From NCBI GenBank assembly GCA_965119665.1, contig OZ221974.1:1116001-1180000 (forward strand): a stretch of DNA of 64,000 nt, read 5' to 3'. This stretch comes from Dialister sp900541485 (GTDB lineage Bacteria; Bacillota; Negativicutes; Veillonellales; Dialisteraceae). Positions 8,008 to 17,126 of the stretch are shown piece by piece. Numbering within the stretch: the stretch's first letter is position 1; each line of letters begins with the position of its first letter. Made by a program: the position numbers and the translations under genes. The notes beneath the pieces are model-generated. The model was not told the origin of the DNA. It saw only the letters and a program-made list of their open reading frames with translations, and searched no databases.

Positions 8008-9274
8008 AATGGGGAAAATTTGGGAAGAAAGAAATGAATGGCAGACCATGCTGGACGTGGAAATTGCCGCTTGTGAGGCCAATGCCGAATTGGGACGGAT
8101 TCCCAAGGAAGCGGTGGAAGTCATCAAGAAAAAAGCCGACTTCGATGTGGAACGCATTCATGAAATTGACAGGGAAATCAACCATGACATCATAGCGTTT
8201 CTGTCTGCCGTAGGCGAATATGTGGGCGACGAGGCGAAATATATCCATATGGGTATGACCTCGACGGACGTAAAAGATACGGCCCTCAATGTACAGATTA
8301 AACAGGCATCGGATCTTCTTCTGAAAGGTTTGGAAAAACTGGCAGAGGTGCTGAAAAGAAGAGCCGTTGAATTTAAATACACCCCTACTATCGGCCGTAC
8401 CCACGGGGTGCATGCGGAACCGACCACTTTCGGTTTGAAACTTCTCCTCTGGTACAGTGCCACTTTGAGAAATATAGAACGGATGAAACGGGCTGCCGCA
8501 GAAATGGCGGTAGGAAAATTATCGGGCGCCGTAGGAACTTATGCGGATATTGATCCTTTTGTAGAAGAATACGTCTGCAAAAAAATGGGCCTTACCCCCG
8601 AAGTCGTAGCGACCCAGGTCGTACAGCGCGATCATCATGCGGAGTACATCACCACATTGGGCGTGATAGCAGGTACACTGGCACAGATTGCCCTTGAAGT
8701 GCGTCATCTCCAGCGGACCGAAGTGAGAGAAGCGGAAGAATATTTCAGCCCGAAGCAAAAAGGATCGTCAGCGATGCCCCATAAAAGAAATCCCGTCAAA
8801 TCGGAACGTATTTGCGGCATGGCCCGCCTGATTCAGGGTTACTCTCTTCCGGCATTTGAAAATATCCCTCTTTGGCATGAACGGGATATTTCCCATTCTT
8901 CCGTAGAAAGAGTCATCATTCCCGATGCGACGACAGCGCTGGATTATATTCTGGCGCAGACAACGGAATTGGTTGATAAACTTCTCGTCTATCCCGAAAA
9001 AATGCTGGAAGATTTGAATATGACAGGCGGCCTCATTTACAGCCCCCGCGTGCTTTTGGCTCTTGTTTCCAAAGGCGCATACCGTGACACGGCGTACCGT
9101 TGGGTACAGCGGAATGCGATGAAACGCTGGCTTGACGGCGAGGATTTCTATGAAAATCTTTGCAAAGATGAAGATGTAAGGAAATATCTGAACGAAGAGG
9201 AAATTAAAGCCTGCTTTGATTACAAGCCCATGCTTGTGCATGTGGATGAAATATTTGCCCGGTTCGGATTATAA
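7982..9274 (+). CDS. purB: Adenylosuccinate lyase
   Basis: 430 residues. The start at ATG 7982 is chosen because AAAGGAG lies 7 bases upstream and the product begins MIPRYTRSEMGKIW, as in known PurB; an upstream in-frame ATG (7949) lacks a site. The enzyme makes AMP from adenylosuccinate and AICAR from SAICAR by releasing fumarate. The fumarase/ASL signature SSAMPHKRNPVKSE carries the catalytic Ser loop; GRTHGVHAEP and TSTDVKDTA supply further active-site residues. It overlaps the flavoprotein gene, and purA follows 66 bases later, giving the two-step IMP-to-AMP branch. Confidence 0.96.
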   Translation: MIPRYTRSEMGKIWEERNEWQTMLDVEIAACEANAELGRIPKEAVEVIKKKADFDVERIHEIDREINHDIIAFLSAVGEYVGDEAKYIHMGMTSTDVKDTALNVQIKQASDLLLKGLEKLAEVLKRRAVEFKYTPTIGRTHGVHAEPTTFGLKLLLWYSATLRNIERMKRAAAEMAVGKLSGAVGTYADIDPFVEEYVCKKMGLTPEVVATQVVQRDHHAEYITTLGVIAGTLAQIALEVRHLQRTEVREAEEYFSPKQKGSSAMPHKRNPVKSERICGMARLIQGYSLPAFENIPLWHERDISHSSVERVIIPDATTALDYILAQTTELVDKLLVYPEKMLEDLNMTGGLIYSPRVLLALVSKGAYRDTAYRWVQRNAMKRWLDGEDFYENLCKDEDVRKYLNEEEIKACFDYKPMLVHVDEIFARFGL

Positions 9275-9340
9275 AAATCCGGCTCATAAATTACAGGAAA
9301 TCATAGCGGAGTTTCCGCATGTGGAGAAAGGAAGAAATCA

Positions 9341-10624
9341 ATGGCAACAGCAATGGTCATCGGGGCCCAGTGGGGCGATGAAGGAAAAGGCAAGATTGTA
9401 GATTATTTAGCGGCAAAAGCGGATGTAGTTGTCCGCTCCCAGGGAGGAAATAATGCAGGGCATACCGTCGTTGTCGACGGCAAGGCATATCCTCTCCGTC
9501 TGATGCCGAGCGGAATCATGTATCCCGGCACGATTTGTATCGTAGGAACCGGTGTCGTCATTGATCCGAAAAGCTTTTTGGAAGAAATGAAAAATCTGGA
9601 AGATCAGGGGATTGATACGAAACATCTCCAGATTTCCACGAGAGCACAAATCGTATTTCCCTACCATATCCGCATTGATGAAGCGGAAGAAATGAGAAAA
9701 GGCAGCCGTAAAATCGGGACAACGAAAAACGGAATCGGCCCTTGCTATGCAGATAAGATTAACCGTATCGGTATCCGTATCTGCGACCTCATGGACAAAG
9801 ACGTATTTGCGGAAAAATTGAAATACAATGTAGAACAGAAAAACATGGTTCTCGAAAAATTATACGGTCTGGAAGGCTTTGATTATGAAAAGATGCTTCA
9901 CGACTATCTCGGCTATGCCGAAAAGCTCCGCCCCTTTGTAAAAGATACGAATTACATGGTGCAGAAACTCATCAAGGAAGGGAAAAACGTTCTTTTTGAA
10001 GGCGCCCAGGCGTCCATGCTCGATTGTGACAACGGCACATATCCTTACGTTACATCTTCCCACCCGACCGCAGGAGGCGCCTGCATCGGTGCCGGTATCG
10101 GACCGCATATGATGAATAATATTTTCGGCGTTGTGAAAGCGTACAGCACCCGTGTCGGCGAAGGTCCTTTCCCGACAGAGCAGCTGAATGAAACGGGCGA
10201 TAAAATCCGTGAACTGGCTCATGAATTCGGTACGGTCACAGGCCGTCCCCGCCGTGTGGGCTGGCTTGATGCACGGGCAGTCCGCTATGCCGCCGCTTTG
10301 AATTCTTTCGACTATCTGGCCATTACCCGCCTCGATATTTTAGACGAACTCGATGAAATCAAAGTCTGCGTAAGCTATGAATATGAAGGAAAAGAAGTGG
10401 AAGAATATCCGGCGGATTTGAAATTCCTGGAAAAAATCAAACCCGTTTACAAAACTTATAAAGGTTGGAAAGAAAAAATCAGCGGTATCCGGGATTATGA
10501 AAAACTGCCGCCCCTTTGCAAAGCTTATCTGGAAGACATTTCCAAACTCATCGGCGTACCGATCGGTATCGTTTCCGTCGGTCCGAACCGTGAAGAAACC
10601 ATTGTCATCAAAGACGTATTCTGA
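9341..10624 (+). CDS. purA: Adenylosuccinate synthetase
   Basis: 427 residues, full length. It catalyses the GTP-dependent joining of IMP and aspartate, the step before PurB. The N-terminal P-loop region IGAQWGDEGKGKIVDYL includes the catalytic Asp, and GNNAGHTVV supplies the catalytic His. TRVGEGPFPTEQ and TGRPRRVGWLD are the IMP and GTP loops. ATG 9341 follows a weak GGAAG site. It is the last gene of the flavoprotein-purB-purA unit, closed by the terminator at 10635. Confidence 0.97.
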   Translation: MATAMVIGAQWGDEGKGKIVDYLAAKADVVVRSQGGNNAGHTVVVDGKAYPLRLMPSGIMYPGTICIVGTGVVIDPKSFLEEMKNLEDQGIDTKHLQISTRAQIVFPYHIRIDEAEEMRKGSRKIGTTKNGIGPCYADKINRIGIRICDLMDKDVFAEKLKYNVEQKNMVLEKLYGLEGFDYEKMLHDYLGYAEKLRPFVKDTNYMVQKLIKEGKNVLFEGAQASMLDCDNGTYPYVTSSHPTAGGACIGAGIGPHMMNNIFGVVKAYSTRVGEGPFPTEQLNETGDKIRELAHEFGTVTGRPRRVGWLDARAVRYAAALNSFDYLAITRLDILDELDEIKVCVSYEYEGKEVEEYPADLKFLEKIKPVYKTYKGWKEKISGIRDYEKLPPLCKAYLEDISKLIGVPIGIVSVGPNREETIVIKDVF

Positions 10625-10634
10625 TTTTTAAATC

Positions 10635-10676
10635 AAAACACCTCCCCGGGAGAAAATCTTGGGAAGGTGTTTTTTT
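10635..10676 (+). terminator. Terminator after purA
   Basis: AACACCTCCC pairs with GGGAAGGTGTT (one mismatch) around a 14-nt loop, followed by seven T. Confidence 0.75.
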
Positions 10677-10759
10677 ATTGCCGCTTTGCCGTTACCCGTT
10701 TATTTTAATGTGATATAATAAGAAAATAATTGATAATAGTTTTCAATACAGGGGGCTTT

Positions 10760-11572
10760 ATGAAATTAAAATTGACCGGTGTGGAGGAAACACTGCTCAT
10801 CACGTTGTATGTCCGTGCGAAAGATGCGGAAAGTGACAAACCCGTTCTCAATGACAGAAAAGCGGCAGAAATTTTGTCACATATCGATAATGACTTGTCT
10901 CAATTCAAAACGGCATGGATGTCATATTACGGCATTTTGGCGCGGGCAAAACTTATGGACGAAGAAATCCGGAAGTTTATCAAAAAGAATCCGGACGGTG
11001 TCATTGTTTCCCTCGGAAGCGGACTGGATACCCGTTTTGACAGAGTAGATAACGGAAAAATCCGCTGGTACGATATAGATTTTCCCGAGGTCATAGAACT
11101 CCGCAAGCAGCTCATCGGCGAACACCCGAGAGTGACCTCTGTTTCTAAATCCATGCTTGATGCATCGTGGCCGGAAGAGATTGACCGGGAAGGGAAAAAG
11201 CTCCTTGTCATTTCCGAAGGGGTGATTATGTACCTGGAGGAAGAAGAAGTAAAGAAATTGTTGGCCCTTATGGCCGACGGCTTGGACGAATTTGAAGCCC
11301 ATTTCGACCTGCTTTACAAAGGATTGGTCGGATTCACTAAAAAGCATGATGCCGTGAAATATACGCAGGCGGAATTCAAGTGGGGTGTCACCGACGGCCG
11401 TGAAATTGTCCGTCTCAATCCCCGCTGGCAATATTTGGAATGTATTAATTTCACAAGGGAAATGAAACATCTCCTGCCGGGGTGGAAAAAATTATTGACT
11501 CCTTTCTTTTACCTGACCAACAACAGGCTCGGCAAATATGCGTATAAGAAACAAGTTCTACCGTCCCCGTAG
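10760..11572 (+). CDS. SAM-dependent methyltransferase, leucine carboxyl methyltransferase (LCM/PPM) family
   Basis: 270 residues from ATG 10760, which follows GGGGGC; an in-frame ATG at 10730 lies in the promoter region and is rejected. The SAM-binding motif I reads VIVSLGSGLDTRF, as in the bacterial LCM/PPM-type methyltransferases, followed by the acidic motif II WYDIDFPEVIELR and SEGVIMYL. Members methylate carboxyl or hydroxyl groups of small molecules or proteins; the substrate is not evident. The gene is monocistronic between the purA terminator and the Fur gene. A TATAAT at about 10715 may be its -10. Confidence 0.8.
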   Translation: MKLKLTGVEETLLITLYVRAKDAESDKPVLNDRKAAEILSHIDNDLSQFKTAWMSYYGILARAKLMDEEIRKFIKKNPDGVIVSLGSGLDTRFDRVDNGKIRWYDIDFPEVIELRKQLIGEHPRVTSVSKSMLDASWPEEIDREGKKLLVISEGVIMYLEEEEVKKLLALMADGLDEFEAHFDLLYKGLVGFTKKHDAVKYTQAEFKWGVTDGREIVRLNPRWQYLECINFTREMKHLLPGWKKLLTPFFYLTNNRLGKYAYKKQVLPSP

Positions 11573-11655
11573 ACCTTATAAAAGTTGCTAAAAGGCAGCA
11601 TATCAGATAAGATATATAAACAAAGATCAATAAAAATATCTGATAGAGGCATGAA

Positions 11656-12105
11656 ATGAATAAATTTGAAGAGCTTCTCCTGTCCAAGCATATGAAACGG
11701 ACACCGGCGCGGCTTATGATTTTAAAAGTATTGGAAAACAGTTTGCCTGTTACGGCAGGGGACATCTATGAGGCAGTTCGTAAAAAAGACACCAAATTGA
11801 GTCTTTCCACAGTTTACAGAAATTGCGAGGCTTTGGCGGAAAAAGGACTCCTTTTCCGGTCGACCACCTTGTCTGACGGTCTTACACGCTACGAATATGC
11901 GAAGGAAGATCATGTGGAGCATGCGGTTTGTCTGGCGTGCCACAAAATATTTTCCGTCAAAGTATCGTTGGAGCCGGAATATAAAAAACACCTTGACGTG
12001 GAGCACGGCTTTGAAGCGACGGGATACCGCATAGAAATTTACGGGTTCTGCAAAGAATGCAAGGCCCGGGGAAAAGATAAAGAATTTAAAGAAAAAACGA
12101 TTTAA
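11656..12105 (+). CDS. Fur-family transcriptional regulator
   Basis: 149 residues. It has an N-terminal winged helix (RTPARLMILKVLENS, with recognition helix LSLSTVYRNCEALAEKGL) and a C-terminal dimerisation domain with metal ligands: HAVCLACHK around residue 95 and FCKECK near the end. The two CxxC pairs form the structural zinc site. Sequence alone does not distinguish Fur, Zur and PerR. It is a single gene with its own terminator; the next operon on this strand is biotin biosynthesis, with no visible regulatory tie. Confidence 0.88.
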   Translation: MNKFEELLLSKHMKRTPARLMILKVLENSLPVTAGDIYEAVRKKDTKLSLSTVYRNCEALAEKGLLFRSTTLSDGLTRYEYAKEDHVEHAVCLACHKIFSVKVSLEPEYKKHLDVEHGFEATGYRIEIYGFCKECKARGKDKEFKEKTI

Positions 12106-12109
12106 GAAA

Positions 12110-12141
12110 ACAGCCGCCGGCGGACATACCGGCGGTTTTTT
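12110..12141 (+). terminator. Terminator after the Fur-family gene
   Basis: CCGCCGG (12114-12120) and CCGGCGG (12129-12135) around an 8-nt loop, then six T. Confidence 0.8.
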
Positions 12142-12242
12142 GGCGGAATATACCCCAAAATGTATAATCAGCCGAAAATCCGGGAGCGGCCTGTTTTCTG
12201 TGAAGGGTATAGAATTCATGAAGGAAATAAAAAGGAAATTTA

Positions 12243-12274
12243 TTGTAAACCTATATAATCATAAATCTTGACAA
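12243..12274. promoter_or_regulatory. BirA-like operator of the biotin operon
   Basis: Half-sites TTGTAAAC (12243-12250) and CTTGACAA (12267-12274) are separated by 16 bases that contain TATAAT (12254-12259). Firmicute BirA boxes have the form TTGTTAAC-N15-GTTAACAA around a -10, so layout and position upstream of bioW fit. The right half-site also contains TTGACA, which could be a -35. No birA gene is in the window. Confidence 0.5.
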
Positions 12275-12343
12275 ATAAAAAGAGGACCGTTAGACTGGAA
12301 TCTGAAGCAGCAGTGATGAGGGAGTTTGAGAGGGGGAAAGGAA

Positions 12344-13102
12344 TTGCTGTATAGTGTAAAAATGCGTTCCAGCCGTGGCGGTGTTCATGGAAAAGGGGGA
12401 CGGCATATTTCAGGAGCAGAGCGGATTGTTTCCTGTGAGTCTGTGGAAAAGGAAGTACTGGCAATGGTCCGCCGTGCCCAGACCCACGACAGGGGAAGTC
12501 CTGATTTTATCCAACTGAAAATGGAAGTGGTGAAGCCGGGAAAAATTGTATATGTCCCTTTACTTCCTGTCTCTGAAAGAAAAACGGCGACAAAAGAGGA
12601 GGGACGTAAGGAAGCGGAAAAAGCGTTAACGGCGGCAGGTGTCACAGAAAAAGCTGTTAAGTCGGGGATTTCTTTTCTTACTCATTTGCAGGACAGCCTG
12701 CGCGGTGCCGTTATCATCGATGCGGAAACAGGAGAAAGAGTGGACGGTAAAGGAAATCGGGGTGTCCGCTGCAGCAATATGGATGCAGAAAATACGGCAG
12801 ATTATGAGCGTAAAATGAAATCCCGGGGGCTTTCAGGAGATCATCCCAGAGAAGCGCTTGTGCTCGCATCAAAAGTGGCGTCAGCGCCGGGAACAGTGGC
12901 AGAGCTTTGCTGGTCTGATGATCCCGGGTATGTGACAGGATATGTCGCTTCTCTCCGTCATGGCTATGAGCGTATTTCCATCATGAAAGATCCGGGAGAT
13001 CCTGTAGGCGGCAGGGTGTTTTTTATAAAGCCCGGGACGGATATAAGAAATTATGTAGATTATCTGGAAAATCGGATTGTTCTTGTAAGGGTAAATCCAT
13101 GA
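12344..13102 (+). CDS. bioW: 6-carboxyhexanoate--CoA ligase (pimeloyl-CoA synthetase)
   Basis: 252 residues from TTG 12344, chosen because GGGGGAAAGG lies just upstream and the product then begins MLYSVKMRSS, as in other BioW proteins. The enzyme activates free pimelate with ATP and CoA to pimeloyl-CoA, the first committed step of biotin synthesis. Family-specific stretches are GGRHISGAERIV near residue 25, RGSPDFIQLKME, LRGAVIIDAETGERVD, and ALVLASKV followed by VAELCWSDDPGYVTGYVAS. It overlaps bioF by 4 bases. Because BioW uses pimelate itself, the cell needs a pimelate source. Confidence 0.95.
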   Translation: MLYSVKMRSSRGGVHGKGGRHISGAERIVSCESVEKEVLAMVRRAQTHDRGSPDFIQLKMEVVKPGKIVYVPLLPVSERKTATKEEGRKEAEKALTAAGVTEKAVKSGISFLTHLQDSLRGAVIIDAETGERVDGKGNRGVRCSNMDAENTADYERKMKSRGLSGDHPREALVLASKVASAPGTVAELCWSDDPGYVTGYVASLRHGYERISIMKDPGDPVGGRVFFIKPGTDIRNYVDYLENRIVLVRVNP

Positions 13103-14265
13103 AAATCAATGAAATTTCAAAAAGGCTGGATGAAATAAAAGAAACGGGTCGGCTCAGAGTTATAGAAGATCTCCGCATGGAAACAGCGACATCAGGTATT
13201 GGAAATAATGGAAAACGGTATATTGTTTTTAATTCCAACAATTATCTTGGCATGACTCATGAAAAATCTGTTCAGGCAGCGGCACAAAAAGCTCTTATTT
13301 ACGGAACAGGATCGGGCGGAGCCCGCCTCACGTCGGGGGCGTCTTTTGAATGGTCTTCTTTAGAAAAGGAACTGGCATCTTTCAAACACGGTGAAGCTGC
13401 TCTGGTATTTAATACCGGCTATATGACAAATCTGGGGCTATTGTACGGACTTGCCGATGAGGGGGACGTTATATTCAGTGATGCCTTGAATCATGCAAGT
13501 ATCATTGACGGTTGTCGTATTTCAAAAGCCAAAACAGTTGTCTACAAGCATTCGGATATGGAACATCTTGAAAAACTGCTGCAGGAAATCCCTTGCAGGG
13601 GACAGCGTTTTATCGTAACTGACGGTGTTTTCAGCATGGACGGGGATTTAGCACAGCTTCCTGCTTTAATCTGTTTGAAAAAGAAATATGGAGCGGTTCT
13701 GATTATTGATGATGCCCATGGGACAGGTGTAGTGGGAGAAACCGGAAGAGGGACGACTGAATATTTCCATATTCATGGTGCAGATATCCTGGTGGGAACG
13801 CTTTCCAAGGCACTGGGGGCAGAAGGAGGCTATGCGGTGGCAGACCGGGAAATTTGCGAGTATCTTAGGAATGTATCCCGTCCTTTCATTTTTTCTACAG
13901 CACTGCCTGCATCGCTGGGAGCGGCAGCTTTGGAAGCACTGCGGCTTTTGGAACAGTCGCCTGATTATTATATGAAGCGCCTGCAGTCTGCTACGGATTA
14001 CATGAGAAAGCGGCTTTCCGAAGCAGGACTGCCTGTGATCTCCGGGCATACGCCGATTATTCCCATTCTTATAGGCGGCGAAAAAGCGGCAATCAGTTTT
14101 GCTGACGCCTGCAAAAAAGAGGGCATTTTATTATCTGCCATACGCCCACCTTCTGTTCCTGAAGGAACAAGTCGCATACGGCTGACAGTCACCGCCGCCC
14201 ATACAGAAGAAGAGCTGGAAAAAGGAGCCTCTGTCATAATCAAAAAATGGGAGAAATTCCGTTGA
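13099..14265 (+). CDS. bioF: 8-amino-7-oxononanoate synthase
   Basis: 388 residues, a PLP enzyme of the alpha-oxoamine synthase family. It condenses pimeloyl-CoA with L-alanine to form 8-amino-7-oxononanoate. Visible motifs are NSNNYLGMTHE, GTGSGGARLTSG, DDAHGTGVVGE and the PLP-lysine segment GTLSKALGAEGGY. It overlaps bioW (ATGA) and the next membrane-protein gene, so the three form one translationally coupled operon. bioA, bioD and bioB are not in the window. Confidence 0.95.
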   Translation: MKINEISKRLDEIKETGRLRVIEDLRMETATSGIGNNGKRYIVFNSNNYLGMTHEKSVQAAAQKALIYGTGSGGARLTSGASFEWSSLEKELASFKHGEAALVFNTGYMTNLGLLYGLADEGDVIFSDALNHASIIDGCRISKAKTVVYKHSDMEHLEKLLQEIPCRGQRFIVTDGVFSMDGDLAQLPALICLKKKYGAVLIIDDAHGTGVVGETGRGTTEYFHIHGADILVGTLSKALGAEGGYAVADREICEYLRNVSRPFIFSTALPASLGAAALEALRLLEQSPDYYMKRLQSATDYMRKRLSEAGLPVISGHTPIIPILIGGEKAAISFADACKKEGILLSAIRPPSVPEGTSRIRLTVTAAHTEEELEKGASVIIKKWEKFR

Positions 14266-14762
14266 ACCGGGAAGGAAAGAAATGGGCGGTAAACTCTTTT
14301 ACGGTACGGGGCATTTCTGAAACAGCACTTCTTTCTGTTCTGATTGCCGTGAGTGGCTTTTTCAAAATTCCGGGATTTGTCCCGGGGAGCGAATTCCAGA
14401 TGTCGGCACCCCTTGCGGTGGCGGTCTGCGGTATTTACGGTGCAGAGAAGTATATAGCTGCCGGTCTTATTGCATCAAGCCTCTGTCTTGTTTTGGGAAT
14501 TCATTCCATTTTAAATGTCCTTGTAGCCATGACGTTCCGTCTGGTGGTCGCTCTGGTGTGGATATTTTTGGGAAGCAGAAAGATATTTTATATTTTTTCG
14601 GGACCATTGGGAACCATGGCCGCGAGAGGAGCCATATCATTGATTTTGGGAAAAGGATTTTATGCTCTTGTTGTCGCCGCTTTTCCCGGGATGATTTTTA
14701 CTATGATTTCGTCCTGTTTTTTTGCCGGATTGATAGAGCGGTGCCGGTTAAAAAATAAATGA
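14262..14762 (+). CDS. Membrane protein of the biotin operon, ECF S-component-like
   Basis: 166 residues with about five hydrophobic segments. I prefer TTG 14262, which overlaps the bioF stop as TTGA and follows GGGAGA, over ATG 14247. The gene shares an operon with bioW and bioF. The size, very hydrophobic character and short conserved-looking turns (GIYGAEKYIAAG, LGIHSILNVLVAMTFR, GPLGTMAARG) resemble substrate-binding S components of ECF vitamin transporters, but I do not recognise BioY signatures. A role in uptake of pimelate or a biotin precursor is an inference from context. No ECF ATPase genes are in the window. Confidence 0.55.
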   Translation: MNREGKKWAVNSFTVRGISETALLSVLIAVSGFFKIPGFVPGSEFQMSAPLAVAVCGIYGAEKYIAAGLIASSLCLVLGIHSILNVLVAMTFRLVVALVWIFLGSRKIFYIFSGPLGTMAARGAISLILGKGFYALVVAAFPGMIFTMISSCFFAGLIERCRLKNK

Positions 14763-14770
14763 ATTATCGG

Positions 14771-14806
14771 AAGAATCTTTTTTTGAAGAGAAGATTCTTA
14801 TTTATT
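14771..14806 (+). terminator. Terminator after the biotin operon
   Basis: AGAATCTT (14772-14779) pairs with AAGATTCT (14791-14798); the following tract is T-rich but interrupted. Confidence 0.5.
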
Positions 14807-14901
14807 TTCCCCAAATAGGAATTTTGTTTGTAAAATTATCTTTTACAGGAGGAATGTTGTAAAATATAAAGAAATAATGCAGGAACGGAAATGAGGATCT
14901 T

Positions 14902-16323
14902 ATGGCAGATATGGAACGAGGCGGATGGAAGAGCCGTAAAGAAAAACACAGCACGGAGGCACTGGTGATAGGCCGCATGCCACCGCAGAATATTGAGGCG
15001 GAAATGGCGGTTTTGGGAGCGATGCTTTTGGATAAGGAAGCCGTTGTTGCCGTGGAAGATATGCTCACGCCCGCCGATTTTTACAGAGAGCAGGACGCGA
15101 TTATTTATCAGGCGATTCTGAATCTTGTCCACCGCGGGGAAAGTGCGGATATTCTTACCGTTACGGAAGAATTGCGCCGTATGGGGCGTCTTGAAGACGT
15201 AGGCGGAATTTTATACATCAATGAATTGCCCGAGCATGTCATTACCACAAAAGGAATCGAACGGCATGCGGAAATTGTGGCAGGTAAATCGAAACTGCGC
15301 CAACTGATTGATGCAGCGGGAACGATTGCCGATGCGGCCTACACGGAAGAAGATGCCGTGGAAGACATTGTCGACAATGCGGAGAAATCGATTCTCCAGG
15401 TCACCAAAGACGACAGAAAAGGCGGATTTGTTCCCGTCGGGGAAGCGGTCCACCAGAGCCTTGAAAACATTACAAGACAGGCACAAAATCACGAACCGAT
15501 TACGGGACTTCCCACAGGATTTGCAGGACTTGACAGTTTTACCACGGGATTGCAGAAAGGAAATCTCATTATCGTAGCTGCCCGCCCGTCTATGGGCAAA
15601 ACGGCATTTGTTCTTAATATAGCCAAAAATATCAGTCTTTCCCATGCGAGAAAAACAGTGGCGTTCTTTTCACTGGAAATGGGACGGGATGAGCTTGTCC
15701 ACCGTCTTTTAAGCTCCACTGCCCTGATTGACAGCCAGCGGCTGAAAACGGGACGAATCCAGGGAGAAAAAGAATGGTTGAATCTTTCCAAAGCGGCCAG
15801 CGTATTTATGGAAGCGCCTCTCTATATCGACGATACACCGGGCGTGACGGTGTCGCAGATTCGTTCGAAATGCCGCCGTCTCAAAGCGGAAAAAGGGCTT
15901 GACGTGGTTATCATCGACTATCTCCAACTGATGACGGGGAGAAATTCAAGGTACAGTGAAAGCCGCCAGCAGGAAATTTCCGAAATTTCCCGTTCTCTGA
16001 AAAGTCTGGCAAGAGAATTGAATGTACCGGTCATTGCCTTGTCCCAGCTTTCCCGCGGACCTGATGCGAGACCGAACCACCGGCCCATGCTGTCGGACCT
16101 CCGTGAATCAGGCTCTATCGAACAGGACGCAGACTTGGTATGTTTTCTTTACAGAGATGCTTACTATAATAAAGAAATAGCGGAAGGAGATCCGCTGCAG
16201 AGAGAGACGGAAGTCATTCTTGCCAAAAACAGAAACGGCCCGACCGGCGTTGTAAAAATGAGCTTTGCCGGTGAATTTACTTTATTCTATGAACTGACAG
16301 ACAGAGAAGATCCGGAGATGTAA
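14902..16323 (+). CDS. dnaB: Replicative DNA helicase
   Basis: 473 residues, the hexameric replication-fork helicase. The N-terminal domain begins MPPQNIEAEMAVLGAMLLD (a hallmark of DnaB). The RecA-like motor has Walker A ARPSMGKTAF (Lys 233), the catalytic SLEMGRDE, Walker B VVIIDYLQLM, and the C-terminal motif LRESGSIEQDADLVCFLYR followed by AKNRNGPTG. No intein is present. The uracil-DNA glycosylase gene follows 20 bases later, making a small DNA-maintenance operon. purA and dnaB close together is also seen near the origin of several Firmicutes. Confidence 0.97.
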   Translation: MADMERGGWKSRKEKHSTEALVIGRMPPQNIEAEMAVLGAMLLDKEAVVAVEDMLTPADFYREQDAIIYQAILNLVHRGESADILTVTEELRRMGRLEDVGGILYINELPEHVITTKGIERHAEIVAGKSKLRQLIDAAGTIADAAYTEEDAVEDIVDNAEKSILQVTKDDRKGGFVPVGEAVHQSLENITRQAQNHEPITGLPTGFAGLDSFTTGLQKGNLIIVAARPSMGKTAFVLNIAKNISLSHARKTVAFFSLEMGRDELVHRLLSSTALIDSQRLKTGRIQGEKEWLNLSKAASVFMEAPLYIDDTPGVTVSQIRSKCRRLKAEKGLDVVIIDYLQLMTGRNSRYSESRQQEISEISRSLKSLARELNVPVIALSQLSRGPDARPNHRPMLSDLRESGSIEQDADLVCFLYRDAYYNKEIAEGDPLQRETEVILAKNRNGPTGVVKMSFAGEFTLFYELTDREDPEM

Positions 16324-16343
16324 GAGAAAGGCTGGGAAGAGCG

Positions 16344-17081
16344 ATGGATTTATGGGGAAACGAAGATGCCGAAGAATACAGAGCACGCATACGGGCGGAA
16401 TTTCTCGGAGAGACGTACCATTTTCCCGATTATGAAGCGCTTGAAAAAGCCATTCACGGTTGCCGCCGCTGTCCGCTCCGCAGCGAAGGAGGAAGAGGAC
16501 CCGTGCTGTCTACGGGACCGTCAGACTCACCGCTCATGATTGTCGGGGAGGGCCCCGGCAGTGTGGAAGATGAATACGGCGGACCCCTTGTCGGACCATC
16601 GGGACAACTTTTGGATAAAGCACTTGCTTCCGTGGGAATCACAAGAGACCATGTCTATGTTACGAATATCGTAAAGTGCCGCCCGGAAGGAAACAGAACA
16701 CCTTCCGTCAAAGAAGGGGAAACATGCGGAAAAATATGGCTCGAAGAAGAAATACGGCTGGTGAATCCCAAAGTCATCATCGGACTCGGAAAAGTAGCGC
16801 TCCGCTTCTTTTTGGGACACGATGCGGGAATTGTCCGTGCAAGAGGGACATGGATTACCTATAAAAATATACCCGTCATGCCTACTTTTCACCCTGCCTA
16901 CCTTCTTAGACAGACGGGAGAAAGCCTGAGAGAAGCGAAATGGCAGGTTTACTATGATCTCAAAGCGGCCAAGGAAAAAGCGGAAGAATCGGCGCCGCAT
17001 TGGATTTGGAAAAGCGAAACCATGCCCGACCTTTTGAAACAGCTCGGACCGGTCAGGGAAAAACGTAAAAACGGCATGTAA
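16344..17081 (+). CDS. Uracil-DNA glycosylase, family 4/5 iron-sulfur type
   Basis: 245 residues. It removes uracil from DNA to start base-excision repair. Motif A reads GEGPGSVEDEYGGPLVGPSG and motif B has HPAYLLR near residue 185. Four Cys residues sit in the family pattern for a 4Fe-4S cluster: CRRCP near residue 35, KCRP near 110 and ETCGKIW near 125. The C-terminal 40 residues are a charged extension with little predicted structure. It lies directly downstream of dnaB and is closed by a terminator. Confidence 0.92.
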   Translation: MDLWGNEDAEEYRARIRAEFLGETYHFPDYEALEKAIHGCRRCPLRSEGGRGPVLSTGPSDSPLMIVGEGPGSVEDEYGGPLVGPSGQLLDKALASVGITRDHVYVTNIVKCRPEGNRTPSVKEGETCGKIWLEEEIRLVNPKVIIGLGKVALRFFLGHDAGIVRARGTWITYKNIPVMPTFHPAYLLRQTGESLREAKWQVYYDLKAAKEKAEESAPHWIWKSETMPDLLKQLGPVREKRKNGM

Positions 17082-17113
17082 AAAGGACAACCTTTGAAGG
17101 AAGTCCTTTTTTT
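17080..17113. terminator. Bidirectional terminator
   Basis: AAAAGGAC and GTCCTTTT arms flank a 14-nt loop, with seven T after; it separates convergent genes. Confidence 0.65.
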
Positions 17114-17126
17114 ATATTTCTTTATC

